This document shows, piece after piece, positions 29,945 to 39,458 of a stretch of DNA of 64,000 nucleotides. How positions within the stretch are numbered: position 1 is the first letter of the stretch; every line of letters starts with the position of its first letter. The stretch is from Erwinia tasmaniensis Et1/99 (lineage in GTDB: Bacteria; Pseudomonadota; Gammaproteobacteria; Enterobacterales; Enterobacteriaceae): the NCBI RefSeq assembly GCF_000026185.1, contig NC_010694.1, forward strand, positions 2,666,001 to 2,730,000, in the 5' to 3' direction. The notes below the pieces were generated by a model, which was not told where the DNA came from, made no database searches, and worked only from the letters and a program-made list of their open reading frames with translations. The position numbers and the translations under genes were made by a program.

Positions 29945-30376
29945 ATGCGCTGCTCAGGACATCGGCCAATGCTATATGGCCTCTCTCATGCCGTCGTTCA
30001 GCGGCTACTCTTGGCCGTTCTGACGTTAGTCCTTAACGGCTGTTCCTCCGAACAACGGGGGGAAAAATGTATCGGCGAGGTTAAGACATTGAGTGGCCAG
30101 CCCCTGGGAACACTACAGGGAAGTGTGATTGACCGCTTCAGTTCCTTTACCGTTTTCATGCCGCCACTGAAACTCGACAGCGGCCCCTTACATTCTAACG
30201 ACCCCCAGCGATATGTCCCTTCGGCGGTCACCCGCGATGGCTGGCTGGCACAACGTATTTCCAGTCGCCGTTTCAGCATCATTAACGCACCCGGCGACCA
30301 GGCTATTACTTTCCTCTGCCCCGTACTTTCAGCAAGCGGCTCTGACCAGCACCGGTTACTTTCCCCTTTGAGATAA
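29945..30376 (+). CDS. Putative lipoprotein of unknown function
   Basis: 143 residues. AGGA with 6 nt spacing supports ATG at 29945 rather than the upstream ATG at 29918. A hydrophobic stretch ends in the lipobox-like LVLNGC at about residue 33, after an unusually long N-region; the internal ATG at residue 9 (MLYGLSH) would shorten this. The rest is polar with Cys near both ends and no recognised domain. Confidence 0.5.
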   Translation: MRCSGHRPMLYGLSHAVVQRLLLAVLTLVLNGCSSEQRGEKCIGEVKTLSGQPLGTLQGSVIDRFSSFTVFMPPLKLDSGPLHSNDPQRYVPSAVTRDGWLAQRISSRRFSIINAPGDQAITFLCPVLSASGSDQHRLLSPLR

Positions 30377-30432
30377 TCCGCAGTCAGATCCTGTCTACAC
30401 TTATCCTGCTCAAGTCAAAACAGGAGAAAAAA

Positions 30433-31209
30433 ATGCAGATCGATCTTCATGGCAAAACGGCCATCGTAACTGGATCAACCAAAGGTATCGGTAAAGGCAT
30501 CGCACAGGGGCTGGCCGCAGCCGGTGCAACGGTGATAATAACCGGGCGTAGCCAGCAGCAGGTTGATGGGCTAATTACAGAACTCGGTGGCGATGCGCGC
30601 GGTTACGCATTTGACCTGGCAACGGATGCCGGTTGTAAAGCCTTGCTGAAAGCAGAGCCGCAGTGCGATATCCTGGTGAATAACGTGGGTATCTTTCCCG
30701 GCGGCGACTTCTTTGAAACGGATGATGAGCTGTGGCAAAAAATCTGGGACGTCAATGTGATGTCTGGAGTGCGGCTCAGCCGCGCGTATATGCCGCAGAT
30801 GATCAAATCCGCCTGGGGGCGCGTGGTGTTTCTCTCTTCCGAATCTGCCATCAATATTCCGGCAGATATGATCCATTACGGCGTGAGTAAAACCGCCCTG
30901 CTGGCGCTATCACGCGGCCTGGCGAAAGCCGCAGCGGGAACCGGCGTAACGGTGAATGCCGTACTACCGGGACCAACACTCTCTGACGGCTTTGCCGATA
31001 CCCACAAACAGCAGCTTGCGGAAGGAGCTAAGCTGGAAGATCTCGGGGTTGAGTTTGTCAAAGCCAACCGCCCCACCTCGGTGATCCAACGCGCCGCCAG
31101 CGTTGAGGAAGTCAGTAACATGGTGATCTACGTCTGCTCTCCGCTCTCTTCTGCCACCTCTGGCGCGGCGCTACGCGTAGACGGCGGTGTGGTAGAAACG
31201 CCATTCTGA
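30433..31209 (+). CDS. Short-chain dehydrogenase/reductase
   Basis: 258 residues, classical SDR. Cofactor motif TGSTKGIG (13-20), NNVG (83-86), catalytic Ser (about 136) and Tyr149-Lys153 are intact. The Arg at position 39 (TGRS) suggests NADP(H) preference. GGAG lies 7 nt before ATG. It stands alone, so the substrate cannot be predicted. Confidence 0.88.
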   Translation: MQIDLHGKTAIVTGSTKGIGKGIAQGLAAAGATVIITGRSQQQVDGLITELGGDARGYAFDLATDAGCKALLKAEPQCDILVNNVGIFPGGDFFETDDELWQKIWDVNVMSGVRLSRAYMPQMIKSAWGRVVFLSSESAINIPADMIHYGVSKTALLALSRGLAKAAAGTGVTVNAVLPGPTLSDGFADTHKQQLAEGAKLEDLGVEFVKANRPTSVIQRAASVEEVSNMVIYVCSPLSSATSGAALRVDGGVVETPF

Positions 31210-31215
31210 TCGTCG

Positions 31216-31236
31216 GGCACCGCCGCTCGCGGTGCC
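31216..31236 (+). terminator. Terminator-like hairpin after the SDR gene
   Basis: Perfect 8-bp arms GGCACCGC / GCGGTGCC with a 5-nt loop, 7 nt after the stop; only a weak T-rich tail follows. Confidence 0.55.
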
Positions 31237-31539
31237 AAGATCCTCTTTCTAATAATCGTATTTCATGGCAGAGACATCTATTTGATAAAATATAAAATGA
31301 AAAATTAACTCGTTATGAATAGAGTATGATGAGTTAATTTAAATACATCCATTACTCCAATCACCTTGCCTCTTATATTTTTAACGGAAGGAAAACTCAC
31401 ATCTCATTCAAGAAATGAATACATCATAATAGATAAAGAACTTTTCATTTCAGACTATACTAAAAACGCTGCTTACCTTTTAAACCTAGAATAGAATATC
31501 GAATTCAATGATAAACATCATGGAGCTATCATCAAGGAG

Positions 31540-32480
31540 AAATTAAATTTAGGAAACAATGAAAAAGTGACTAATGGAGATATACTGGAATTGACGATTC
31601 TCCGGGCCGAGAGGAAAGACATGACCGACCTATCTGGCCTGGGGTATACCAGTAACCTGTAAATCCTGACATTGCCTGAGAATAACAGTTCGTCTTTGGA
31701 GCCGTTGAAAGTCTCGACAATTTCTATCGCCCTGGCTTTTCTCTAATCCTGATATTCATATGGAGGAGATGATTAAGCTGAGTGACTTATCCTCACTCCA
31801 GTAGCTTTTCCTGGGCTCAAGCTATTCACTCACCTTTTTCAGTAAAACAACTAACCTTCCCAACCTGGCCGTATTAATTGATCTTACTGCGAGGCATTGA
31901 CGAATATTGAAGGCGTTAATACAGCTCCAAACCTGAAACAAACAGGGCTGACAAATTGCTCTAAAATTACTCATTTCTCGCCTTTATCATCATGCAAGAA
32001 AATCATTAGTTTGATCTGCAATTATACCGGCATAACTAATGAACAGATGAAAAGCATGGGATCCCAGAGTGAATTGACCAAGCTGGCAGCAACCATCCTA
32101 CTGATATTAGTCAACTAAGTGATAATGCCTCCCGGTTGAGTCTCATCCGCCAGCCAATCGATCTTGTCGATGTTGTGCTGGGTGAAAAAACGGAAATTCA
32201 GCTGAAGGATAGAAATTCACAACGCGTTGACATTATTGAGTGGCTGACAGAGGGCAGTATTACCTGGAAGGGGACAGGCAAAACCTGGCCTGGCCGCATA
32301 GCGGCGAAAATACGCTGACTTGCTCATGGCAGGGGGAAGACGGTACATCCCCGGTACGCTGACTCAAAGAGCTAATAAATAAAACTGAATGTTTGCCAAC
32401 GGTGGCAGCTATTTTGACGCTGTGGTACAAATCATGACGTTGGTGAACAGCCGTATTTCAGACAGTTTGCATTAAACCCG
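31540..32480 (+). pseudogene. Decayed leucine-rich-repeat (internalin-like) surface protein gene
   Basis: Several frames together spell an LRR protein broken by stops and frameshifts. From 31543 one frame reads NGDILELTILRAE, then MTDLSGLGYTSNL, stop, ILTLPENN, a typical internalin cap and first repeats. Further repeats appear near 31770 (LSDLSSLQ, stop) and 31897-32118 (TNIEGVNTAPNLKQ, KITHFSPLSSCKK). Beyond 32150 come Ig-like pieces (WLTEGSITWKGTG; then in another frame NTLTCSWQGEDGTSP). AT-rich base use unlike its neighbours suggests a transferred, now dead gene. Confidence 0.65.
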
Positions 32481-32687
32481 TCGGGTAACATTATTTCATC
32501 CGACTCCCCCCTTGATAAAGGGGCTTAAAGCGGCAGCTTTATCTCACTCCTACAGCAGGTCGAAAAAAAATAAAACTGAGTGAAGATACTTTACCCTAAG
32601 GCCCAGCCTACCCCACTCCCTCTAAGCTACCCCAAACAGTCCGTCAAATGCCATACGGCAAGGGGAAGCCCAAAAGGAGTTTGATTC

Positions 32688-32840
32688 ATGGCCCCAGGAT
32701 GGTCATCAGATGTAGAAACTAAGGTTTATCAGTCTGTTAAAGCCTCCGAGGAACTTTATTTTCATATATCGTCAGCACTGACTTCCTGTAGCCAACCGGG
32801 GCGCATTTGCGGCACCGATTTCAGTAGCCGGGCGGTGTAA
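32688..32840 (+). CDS. Doubtful 50-codon ORF after the LRR remnant
   Basis: ATG preceded by AAAAGGAG at 8 nt. The first 28 residues (starting MAPGWSSDVETKVYQS) look protein-like, but the frame then runs antisense into the opposing ATPase gene. More likely the truncated 5' end of a lost gene than a functional protein. Confidence 0.25.
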   Translation: MAPGWSSDVETKVYQSVKASEELYFHISSALTSCSQPGRICGTDFSSRAV

Positions 32841-34348
32841 TCATCAAGCGGAGCGCTGAACACCTGCTCCAGCCCCCCCTGCCGCACCACGTTGCCATGA
32901 CGCAATACCATAACTTCGTCCGCAACGGCCTTCACAACATGCAGATCGTGGGTGATAAACAGCAGGGAAACGCCGGTTTCCTGCTGTATTTTTTTCAGCA
33001 GGATAAGCACCTCACGCCCAACCAGCGGATCGAGCGCCGAGGTTGGCTCATCACAAACGATCAGTTCCGGCTCCACCGCCAGCGCGCGGGCAATGCAGAC
33101 GCGCTGCTTCTGGCCGCCAGACAGCGCGTGAGGATAGCGGTCAGCGAGCAAAGGTGAAAGCCCCACTTTCACCAGCAGTTCATCAACACGCGTCTGCCGC
33201 CGTGACGCGGAGAGTTCGGTCAGGCACACCATCGCCCGCTCAATTTGCAGACGGATGGTTAAACGCGGATTGAGCGCGGTATCGGGATGCTGATGGATCA
33301 TCTGCACTCTTTGCAGCTGCTGGCGCGTGCGCTGACGCAGCACGGGGGGGAGCTGCCGATCGTTAAAATGAATTTCTCCATGAGACGGGGCAACCAGACC
33401 ACACACCGCTCGCCCAAGCGTTGATTTTCCCGCGCCGGACTCCCCGATCAACGCCAGCGTACGCCCGCGCCCAATGGCCAGAGAAACCGTATGCAGCACC
33501 GTATCGCCATGATACTCAACGCTGACCTGTTGGGCTTTCAGTATCGGCGGCGTAACGCTACGCGGCTGATGGGGTTCGCCGTGGCTGTGCAGCAGTTCGC
33601 GGGTGTATTCCTGCTGCGGCTGGGCCAACAGCGCCTTCGTTGCGCCCGTTTCCACCTGTCGCCCACGGCGCAGCACCATAATACGTTGACTGAGCTGGGC
33701 AACAACCGCCAGATCGTGGCTGATATAAAGCGCGGCCACGCCGGTTTGTTGGATAACCTGCTGGATGGCCTTCAACACCTCCAGCTGGGTGGTCACGTCA
33801 AGGGCGGTGGTGGGCTCATCGAAAATGATCAGCTCTGGCCCGGCGCAAATCGCCATAGCAATCATGGCGCGCTGTAGCTGACCGCCGGAAACCTGATGCG
33901 GATAACGGTGGAAGAAGCTCTCCGGCTGCGGTAGCCGTAGCTGGGAGAAAATCTCAATGGCGCGACGGATTGCCTCACGGCGTCCCAGCAATCGGTGACG
34001 AACGGCGCTTTCAATCACCTGCTCACCGATTTTTTTCGCCGGGTTAAACGCCGCGCTGGCTGACTGCGCCACGTAGGCAATTTTTGCCCCACGAACCTTG
34101 CGCCACTGCCGCTCTGACAGCGCGGTCAGCTCGCCGCCGGAAAAGAGGATCTGCCCTCCGCTCAACGTCATGCCGTGTCGGCAGTGACCGAGGATGGCCT
34201 GACCTATGGTGGATTTCCCCGCGCCGGACTCGCCTATCAGTCCCAGCACCTCACCTTTACGCAGAGCAAAAGAGACATCATCGACCAGCACTGCGCTCCC
34301 TGCGGTCACCCGCAGATTTTTCACGCTTAACAACGGTTGCTCGCTCAT
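32762..34348 (-). CDS. ABC transporter double ATPase, peptide/nickel type
   Basis: 528 residues with two full ATPase domains in one chain. Walker A GESGAGKST occurs in both; signatures are VSGGQLQRA and LSGGQKQRV; Walker B segments are LIIFDEPTTALD and LIVCDEPTSALD. This is the fused DppDF/GsiA/YejF-like arrangement. It is the last gene of a five-gene operon with a methyltransferase and powers the two permeases upstream. Confidence 0.92.
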   Translation of the reverse strand: MSEQPLLSVKNLRVTAGSAVLVDDVSFALRKGEVLGLIGESGAGKSTIGQAILGHCRHGMTLSGGQILFSGGELTALSERQWRKVRGAKIAYVAQSASAAFNPAKKIGEQVIESAVRHRLLGRREAIRRAIEIFSQLRLPQPESFFHRYPHQVSGGQLQRAMIAMAICAGPELIIFDEPTTALDVTTQLEVLKAIQQVIQQTGVAALYISHDLAVVAQLSQRIMVLRRGRQVETGATKALLAQPQQEYTRELLHSHGEPHQPRSVTPPILKAQQVSVEYHGDTVLHTVSLAIGRGRTLALIGESGAGKSTLGRAVCGLVAPSHGEIHFNDRQLPPVLRQRTRQQLQRVQMIHQHPDTALNPRLTIRLQIERAMVCLTELSASRRQTRVDELLVKVGLSPLLADRYPHALSGGQKQRVCIARALAVEPELIVCDEPTSALDPLVGREVLILLKKIQQETGVSLLFITHDLHVVKAVADEVMVLRHGNVVRQGGLEQVFSAPLDDYTARLLKSVPQMRPGWLQEVSADDI

Positions 34349-34351
34349 ATT

Positions 34352-35161
34352 CTACTCCTGCCAGCTACGGGTATGCTGGCTCAACAGCCAGTCGGCCACG
34401 CTGTTTAACGCCAGCGCCAGCAGGGCAATTGCCGCGCCCGGGATGAGAGATGCCCATACGCCAAACAGGATGCCGTCTTTGTTATCCCGCGCCAGCCCCC
34501 CCCAGTCGGCGGTAGGCGGCTGGATCCCCAGCCCCAGGAACGAAAGCGCCGACAGAAACAGCAGAATGAAGATAAAACGTAAGGCGAACTCCACGACCAG
34601 CGTGGTGAACGCATTCGGCAGGATCTCCCGCCACAAAACCCAGCCCAGCCGTTCACCGCGCAGGCGAGCCACTTCAATAAACTCCTGGGCCGAAATATCC
34701 AGCGCCAGAGAACGCGCAACGCGCAGCACGCGGGTTGACTCCAGAATCCCCAGTACAGCAATAATCACCGGCATGGTTTTCGGCAGCATTGCCAAAATCA
34801 CTAAAGCGAGGATGAGGGTCGGAATGGCCATCAGAATATCGTTGATGCGTGAAATCAGCGTGTCCACCCATCCACCGGCGTAGCCGGCCAAAAAACCCAG
34901 GAAAATACCGATGACAAAAGCCAGTAGCGTTGCCAGTGCGCTGACGCACAGCGAGGTACGCGTCCCCCAAATCAGCCGGGAAAGCAGGTCGCGGCCAAGA
35001 TTATCCGTTCCCAGCCAGTTTTGCGGCGTCATCTCGCTCCAGGCGCTGCCGACCACCTGGTCAGGTGCCCAGGGGGCCAGCCACGGGGCAAACAGCGCCA
35101 CTAAAATAAACAGACTCAGCCCGATAATGCCGGGGAGTACGGCAAGTTTTACTCTCAACAT
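34352..35161 (-). CDS. ABC transporter permease, DppC-like
   Basis: 269 residues, six spans. ATG at 35161 is chosen (AGGA 10 nt upstream) over a TTG nine nt earlier. The conserved WLGTDNLGRDLLSRLIWG and EAA-type loop (QEFIEVARLRGE) are typical. It pairs with the DppB-like permease; the start of the ATPase gene follows after 3 nt. Confidence 0.92.
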   Translation of the reverse strand: MLRVKLAVLPGIIGLSLFILVALFAPWLAPWAPDQVVGSAWSEMTPQNWLGTDNLGRDLLSRLIWGTRTSLCVSALATLLAFVIGIFLGFLAGYAGGWVDTLISRINDILMAIPTLILALVILAMLPKTMPVIIAVLGILESTRVLRVARSLALDISAQEFIEVARLRGERLGWVLWREILPNAFTTLVVEFALRFIFILLFLSALSFLGLGIQPPTADWGGLARDNKDGILFGVWASLIPGAAIALLALALNSVADWLLSQHTRSWQE

Positions 35162-35229
35162 CCACAACAATTCCTGGTAACATCCCGGCGCCCCGTGTCA
35201 GGCCCCAAGATAAAAAAACACGCCGCTGG

Positions 35230-36219
35230 TTAGCGGCCGTGACGCAAACGCGGGTTAGCCAACAGGGCGACCACATCTGCCAGAAGGTTCAGCAGAATAT
35301 AGATACCTGCCAGCAGTAGCGCGCAGTCCTGGATCACCGGGACATCGCGTTTACTGATGCTGTCCACCATATATTGGCCCAGACCGGGATAAACGAAGAC
35401 GTTTTCGACAATGACTACGCCCACCATCAGCCATGCCAGGTTGAGCACAATCACATTGATAATCGGCCCCCAGGCATTAGGCAACACATGTCGGAACAGG
35501 ATCGCGGAAGGCGACAGCCCTTTCATCAAGGCCGTATCGACCCAGGCGGCGTTCTGCGCGCTGACCAGTGCCGCGCGCGTCATATTGCTCATGTGCCCAA
35601 GAATAGCCAGAATCAGCGTCATACAAGGCAGGGCAACGGCCTGGAGTCGGTCGCCGAGCGGCATATCGTCAGAAATACTGCTGTTGCTGGGCAGCCAGAA
35701 TAGCGTGATGGAGAAAATCAGGATCAGCAGATAGCCGGAGAAGAATTCCGGTAAAGAAACGGCGGCGCGCGTAAACAGGTTAAGCAGCCGGTCGATCCAG
35801 CTGCCGTGGTAACGTGCGGAGATAAACCCAATTACCAGCGCCAGCGGCACCGCGACAATCGCGGTAAAGAAGGCCAGTGACAGTGTGTTGGCCAGCCGGT
35901 CGAGCAGTACCGGAGCAATCGCTTCACGGCTGGTGAAACTTTGCCCGAAATCGCCCTGTAATACGCCAGTCAGCCAGGCAATATAACGGCTTAGCGCTGG
36001 CTGATCTAATCCCAGCTGTTGATTTAACGCCGCCACAGCCTGCGGCGTGGCCGTTTGCCCCAAAATTGCGGTTGCTGCATTGCCCGGCAACAGCTGAATG
36101 CCGATGAAAATCAGCATTGAGACCACCAGCAGCATAGCCAGCCCAGCCAGCAGACGCAGACCGATCAGTTTAAGCAGGGGAAAGTGCCCTTTTATTCCAG
36201 GTGCATAAAATAGACTCAT
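35230..36219 (-). CDS. ABC transporter permease, DppB-like
   Basis: 329 residues, six spans, with the LPGNAATAILG and QLGLDQPALSRY segments and EAA loop (MTRAALVSA) of this family. It follows the binding protein gene with a 6-nt gap. Confidence 0.92.
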   Translation of the reverse strand: MSLFYAPGIKGHFPLLKLIGLRLLAGLAMLLVVSMLIFIGIQLLPGNAATAILGQTATPQAVAALNQQLGLDQPALSRYIAWLTGVLQGDFGQSFTSREAIAPVLLDRLANTLSLAFFTAIVAVPLALVIGFISARYHGSWIDRLLNLFTRAAVSLPEFFSGYLLILIFSITLFWLPSNSSISDDMPLGDRLQAVALPCMTLILAILGHMSNMTRAALVSAQNAAWVDTALMKGLSPSAILFRHVLPNAWGPIINVIVLNLAWLMVGVVIVENVFVYPGLGQYMVDSISKRDVPVIQDCALLLAGIYILLNLLADVVALLANPRLRHGR

Positions 36220-36225
36220 GGGAGA

Positions 36226-37770
36226 TTATGCAAACCACACTTTTTCCGCCGCGCGGTTGCCGCTCATTGTAAAGCCCGGAATGGCAACGAAACCACGGAT
36301 TTTACTGCTGGCTGCATCCAGCGCATCGGCATACAGCGGGATGATTTCGCTACCTTTTTCCACCAGCATTACCTGAATATCATGGTAAATCTGTTGGCGC
36401 TTCTGCTCATCCTGTTCAGCGCGCGCCGCTTTGACCAGCAGATCGAAGGCGGGCTCTTTCCACTGTGACTCATTCCACGGGGCGTTACTGGTAAATACCA
36501 GCGACAGCAGCGCATCCGCCGTTGGGCGCAGCGCCCAGTTGGAGGAGACAAAGGGCTTCTTCATCCAGACGTTATCCCAAAAAGCATCGTCCGGCACGCG
36601 CTCGACCTTCAGCGGAATACCGGCACGGGCGGCGGAGTTTTGGTATAGCTGCCCGGCATCAACCGCTCCAGGGAAACCGGCTTCGGCCACCGACAGCACC
36701 AGAGGCCCATCAAAGCCACTTTTCTTCCAGTGATACCTGGCTTTCTCCGGGTCATAGGGCCGCTGCGGAATGTCTTTAGCAAAGTACGGGCTCGATGGGA
36801 AAATCGGATTGTCATTGGCCACGGTGCCGTAGCCGCTGAGGACGGTGCTGATAATCTGCTGACGATCAATAGCGTATTTTAGCGCCAGGCGTCCATCCAG
36901 CGTATTAAAGGGGGCCGCGTTGGCCAGGCCTGGGAAGGTAAAGATCTGACTGTCGCGTGAACGCAGCAGCTGAACGGTCGGCATCTTTTTCAGACGATCG
37001 ACAATACGCGGGTTGACGCGGTTAATCAGGTGCGCGGAACCGCTGGCCAGAGCAGCAACGCGGGCAGTGGAATCATTCATCGCCAACGTTTCAACAGAAT
37101 CAACATGACCACGAGCCGGGTTCCAGTGGTTAGGATTACGCTTCACCAGCGTACGCACGCCGGGCTTAAAGTTTTCAAGAATAAAAGCACCAGTGCCAAT
37201 GCCTTTATCAAAGCTCTCATTTTCGGCCGTAATGGCGAAATGAACGTCACTGAGTAGCGCGATAAACTCTACATTTGGCTCTTTCAGCTTGATGACCACC
37301 TGATTTGCCGTGGCGGCTTCAAGAGATATCACCGGCTCCAGGTAGCCTTTGACAGAAGAACTGGATTTTTCGTCGCGATGATGATTAAGCGAATAAACCA
37401 CATCTTTCGCACTTAAGGTGCGGCCATCATGAAACTGTACGCCCTGACGGATATTCACAATCCAGGTTTTACTGCCGTCATGAGCTTCCCAGCTTTCCGC
37501 CAGTGAGGGGATAATTTTTCCCTGCTCATCAACCTCGACCAGACAGTTAAACAGCTGCGAACCAACGAAATACATATAGGATTCAAACCAGAACGCCGGG
37601 TCCAGGCGGTCGGTACTGGACGCATTATCGATGCCAACGATCAGGTGACCGCCCTTTTTAGCGGTCTCCGGTGCAGCTTCAGCTGCCCAGAGCGAGGATA
37701 AAGGCCAGCCGCCGCAGGCAGCAGCAACCGAAAAGGCACCGGTAGTTTTGATAAAGTTGCGACGATTCAT
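36226..37770 (-). CDS. Periplasmic substrate-binding protein, family 5, with Tat signal
   Basis: 514 residues, peptide/nickel-type (family 5) binding protein. The N-terminus MNRRNFIKTTGAF is a twin-arginine signal, unusual for this class and implying export in folded form. The family segment LAESWEAHDGSKTWIVNIRQGVQF is present. AGGAA lies 9 nt before ATG. The operon context with a homocysteine S-methyltransferase suggests a methylated sulphur compound as ligand; this is inference. Confidence 0.9.
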   Translation of the reverse strand: MNRRNFIKTTGAFSVAAACGGWPLSSLWAAEAAPETAKKGGHLIVGIDNASSTDRLDPAFWFESYMYFVGSQLFNCLVEVDEQGKIIPSLAESWEAHDGSKTWIVNIRQGVQFHDGRTLSAKDVVYSLNHHRDEKSSSSVKGYLEPVISLEAATANQVVIKLKEPNVEFIALLSDVHFAITAENESFDKGIGTGAFILENFKPGVRTLVKRNPNHWNPARGHVDSVETLAMNDSTARVAALASGSAHLINRVNPRIVDRLKKMPTVQLLRSRDSQIFTFPGLANAAPFNTLDGRLALKYAIDRQQIISTVLSGYGTVANDNPIFPSSPYFAKDIPQRPYDPEKARYHWKKSGFDGPLVLSVAEAGFPGAVDAGQLYQNSAARAGIPLKVERVPDDAFWDNVWMKKPFVSSNWALRPTADALLSLVFTSNAPWNESQWKEPAFDLLVKAARAEQDEQKRQQIYHDIQVMLVEKGSEIIPLYADALDAASSKIRGFVAIPGFTMSGNRAAEKVWFA

Positions 37771-37827
37771 GATGTTGTGTTTCCTGGTTTTTATTTTTTT
37801 TCCGCGGCGCGGTTGAGTAAAGGATAT

Positions 37828-38730
37828 TTATTTCAGCGCGCTTGCCAGACGCTGGATATGTTCGGGGCCAATGCCACAACAGCCGCCTATCAGAGTGGCT
37901 CCTGCCGCCACCCACTCCTGCGCCCAGCCTAAATACCCTTCTGGATGGGTATCCTGACGGATACCGCTCAGCCCTTCGTTGGCCCCCCCCTCGTTGCTGC
38001 CTTGCTCAAAGGCATTGGCGTAAACGCCAATGCCAGCACTGGAGCCCAGGCGACCCAAGGTGGCCGCAGCCTGCTGCACCGCTGAGAGCATCACTTCCGG
38101 ACTGCTACAGTTAAACAGAATAGTGGCCGCGCCTTTCTCCACCGCCAGCGCAACGGCATCAGAAACACTTTCACCCGAACGCAGGGTGCTGTTTTGTCGC
38201 GTCTGGTCAGGATCATCATGCAGGCTGAACGACAGCCATAAAGGATGAGGCTGGTTTACTACCGCCTGGTGGATTGCCTGCACTTCAGCCAGGGAGCTGA
38301 TCGTTTCCCCGAGCCAAATATCAACGTAAGGAGCCAGCGCCGCCACCTGAATCTGATAGATTTTCAGCGCCTCTCTGGCATCAAACAGATCTGGTCGATA
38401 CGAGCCCAAAGCCGGTGGCAAACTGCCCGCCACCTGCACCGGATGTGCGGCAGCTTCAGCAGCCTGACGCGCCAACTGACCTGCCAGAGTAGACAGGCGC
38501 TCAGCATCCGCTTTAAAACGCGCTTCACCGATATGGAAGGGAACGATGGCATAGCTGTTGGTGGTAATGATGTCGGCCCCGGCGGAAATAAAGCTATCGT
38601 GAACTTCCCGTACCCGTTGTGGAGCCTCATACAGAGCCAGTGCAGACCACTCAGGCTGGCGGAAGGGGGCCCCCACTCTGGCCAGTTCACGCCCCATTCC
38701 CCCATCCAGGATCTTAATCTGCTGCGTCAT
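37828..38730 (-). CDS. mmuM: Homocysteine S-methyltransferase (MmuM-like)
   Basis: 300 residues, (beta-alpha)8 barrel. The start KILDGGMGREL and the Zn ligands, one Cys in LFNCSSPE and the pair in IGGCCGIGP, are intact. MmuM-type enzymes make methionine from homocysteine and S-methylmethionine. Unlike E. coli, which pairs mmuM with an amino acid permease, here it heads an operon with a peptide-type ABC importer. MetJ-like boxes lie about 50-70 nt upstream. The exact methyl donor is not certain, so the symbol is by similarity. Confidence 0.82.
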   Translation of the reverse strand: MTQQIKILDGGMGRELARVGAPFRQPEWSALALYEAPQRVREVHDSFISAGADIITTNSYAIVPFHIGEARFKADAERLSTLAGQLARQAAEAAAHPVQVAGSLPPALGSYRPDLFDAREALKIYQIQVAALAPYVDIWLGETISSLAEVQAIHQAVVNQPHPLWLSFSLHDDPDQTRQNSTLRSGESVSDAVALAVEKGAATILFNCSSPEVMLSAVQQAAATLGRLGSSAGIGVYANAFEQGSNEGGANEGLSGIRQDTHPEGYLGWAQEWVAAGATLIGGCCGIGPEHIQRLASALK

Positions 38731-38778
38731 TGGTCTGCTCCCGTAAAGAAAAGTCTGATGTCGCCATGCTACATAAGT

Positions 38779-38802
38779 TGATGGCTACATGTCCAGACGT
38801 CC
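38779..38802 (-). promoter_or_regulatory. Tandem MetJ-like boxes upstream of the methyltransferase operon
   Basis: Three contiguous 8-mers match the met box AGACGTCT at 5/8, 5/8 and 7/8: TGATGGCT (38779-38786), ACATGTCC (38787-38794), AGACGTCC (38795-38802). MetJ binds cooperatively to such tandem boxes, so methionine (SAM) repression of this operon is likely. Confidence 0.65.
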
Positions 38803-38839
38803 ATAAGGATTAATGCAGGATAGTTTGGCACGCCGGTTT

Positions 38840-39196
38840 TCAGAAAAGGAGTTTCGCCAGCCCAAGACCCAGCGCAAGCAGCCCGAGCTGCGAAGTGGCA
38901 AACCACTTGGTTTGTGCGGCCAAAGACTGGTGAAGCTCGCTACGCAGGCTCTCCATTTTACCTTCAAGCCGGAAGAAATCCTCTTTGGTCGCATAGTTAG
39001 ACTTGATTACCCCCAGATCAATCTTCAGGATGCCGACATCATCCTTCAGCTTACCCACGTCGTCTTTCAACGTGCCGACATCGTCTTTCAAGCGGTCAAC
39101 ATCAATTTTGAGCCCCCCTACGTCCGTTTTTAACATGCCGACATCGGTCTGTAACAGGCCAAGATGCCCTTCCAGTTTATCCATGCGACTTTCCAT
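38840..39196 (-). CDS. Heptad-repeat coiled-coil protein with C-terminal membrane anchor
   Basis: 118 residues. Residues about 14-66 consist of seven consecutive 7-residue repeats of the type LKxDVGx, an almost ideal coiled coil. A charged helix follows and the last 17 residues are hydrophobic (QLGLLALGLGLAKLLF). Resembles tail-anchored DUF1640-like or phage-associated coiled-coil proteins; function unknown. Confidence 0.65.
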   Translation of the reverse strand: MESRMDKLEGHLGLLQTDVGMLKTDVGGLKIDVDRLKDDVGTLKDDVGKLKDDVGILKIDLGVIKSNYATKEDFFRLEGKMESLRSELHQSLAAQTKWFATSQLGLLALGLGLAKLLF

Positions 39197-39425
39197 GTTC
39201 CGTCCTTAGTCAGGTTTACGTTTGCACACTAATTATGCGATCCGACGTGGGTAATCATAATTGAGAGGATGAGGAATGAACAAGCCAGACACAGGCGAAA
39301 TTCTTCGGCCTGTGCCGAAGAAATGGAATGTAACGACGTGAAAACTAACTCGCTGAAAGTAATGATAATTGAACGAGTAAGTCGAGCTACTCGGCGTGAT
39401 TCTGGGATTGAGGAAAATAAAAAAA

Positions 39426-39449
39426 CGCCGGCAGCGGAAGCCACCGGCG
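39426..39449 (-). terminator. Terminator of the RcnB-like gene
   Basis: GC-rich imperfect stem (CGCCGG... / ...CCGGCG) followed on the minus strand by seven T, just after the gene. Confidence 0.7.
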
Positions 39450-39458
39450 GGAGAGAGT

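Noticed and set aside
38840..39196. Noncoding tandem repeat
   Set aside because: The 21-bp units keep the reading frame and encode regular heptads, so a coding explanation is better.
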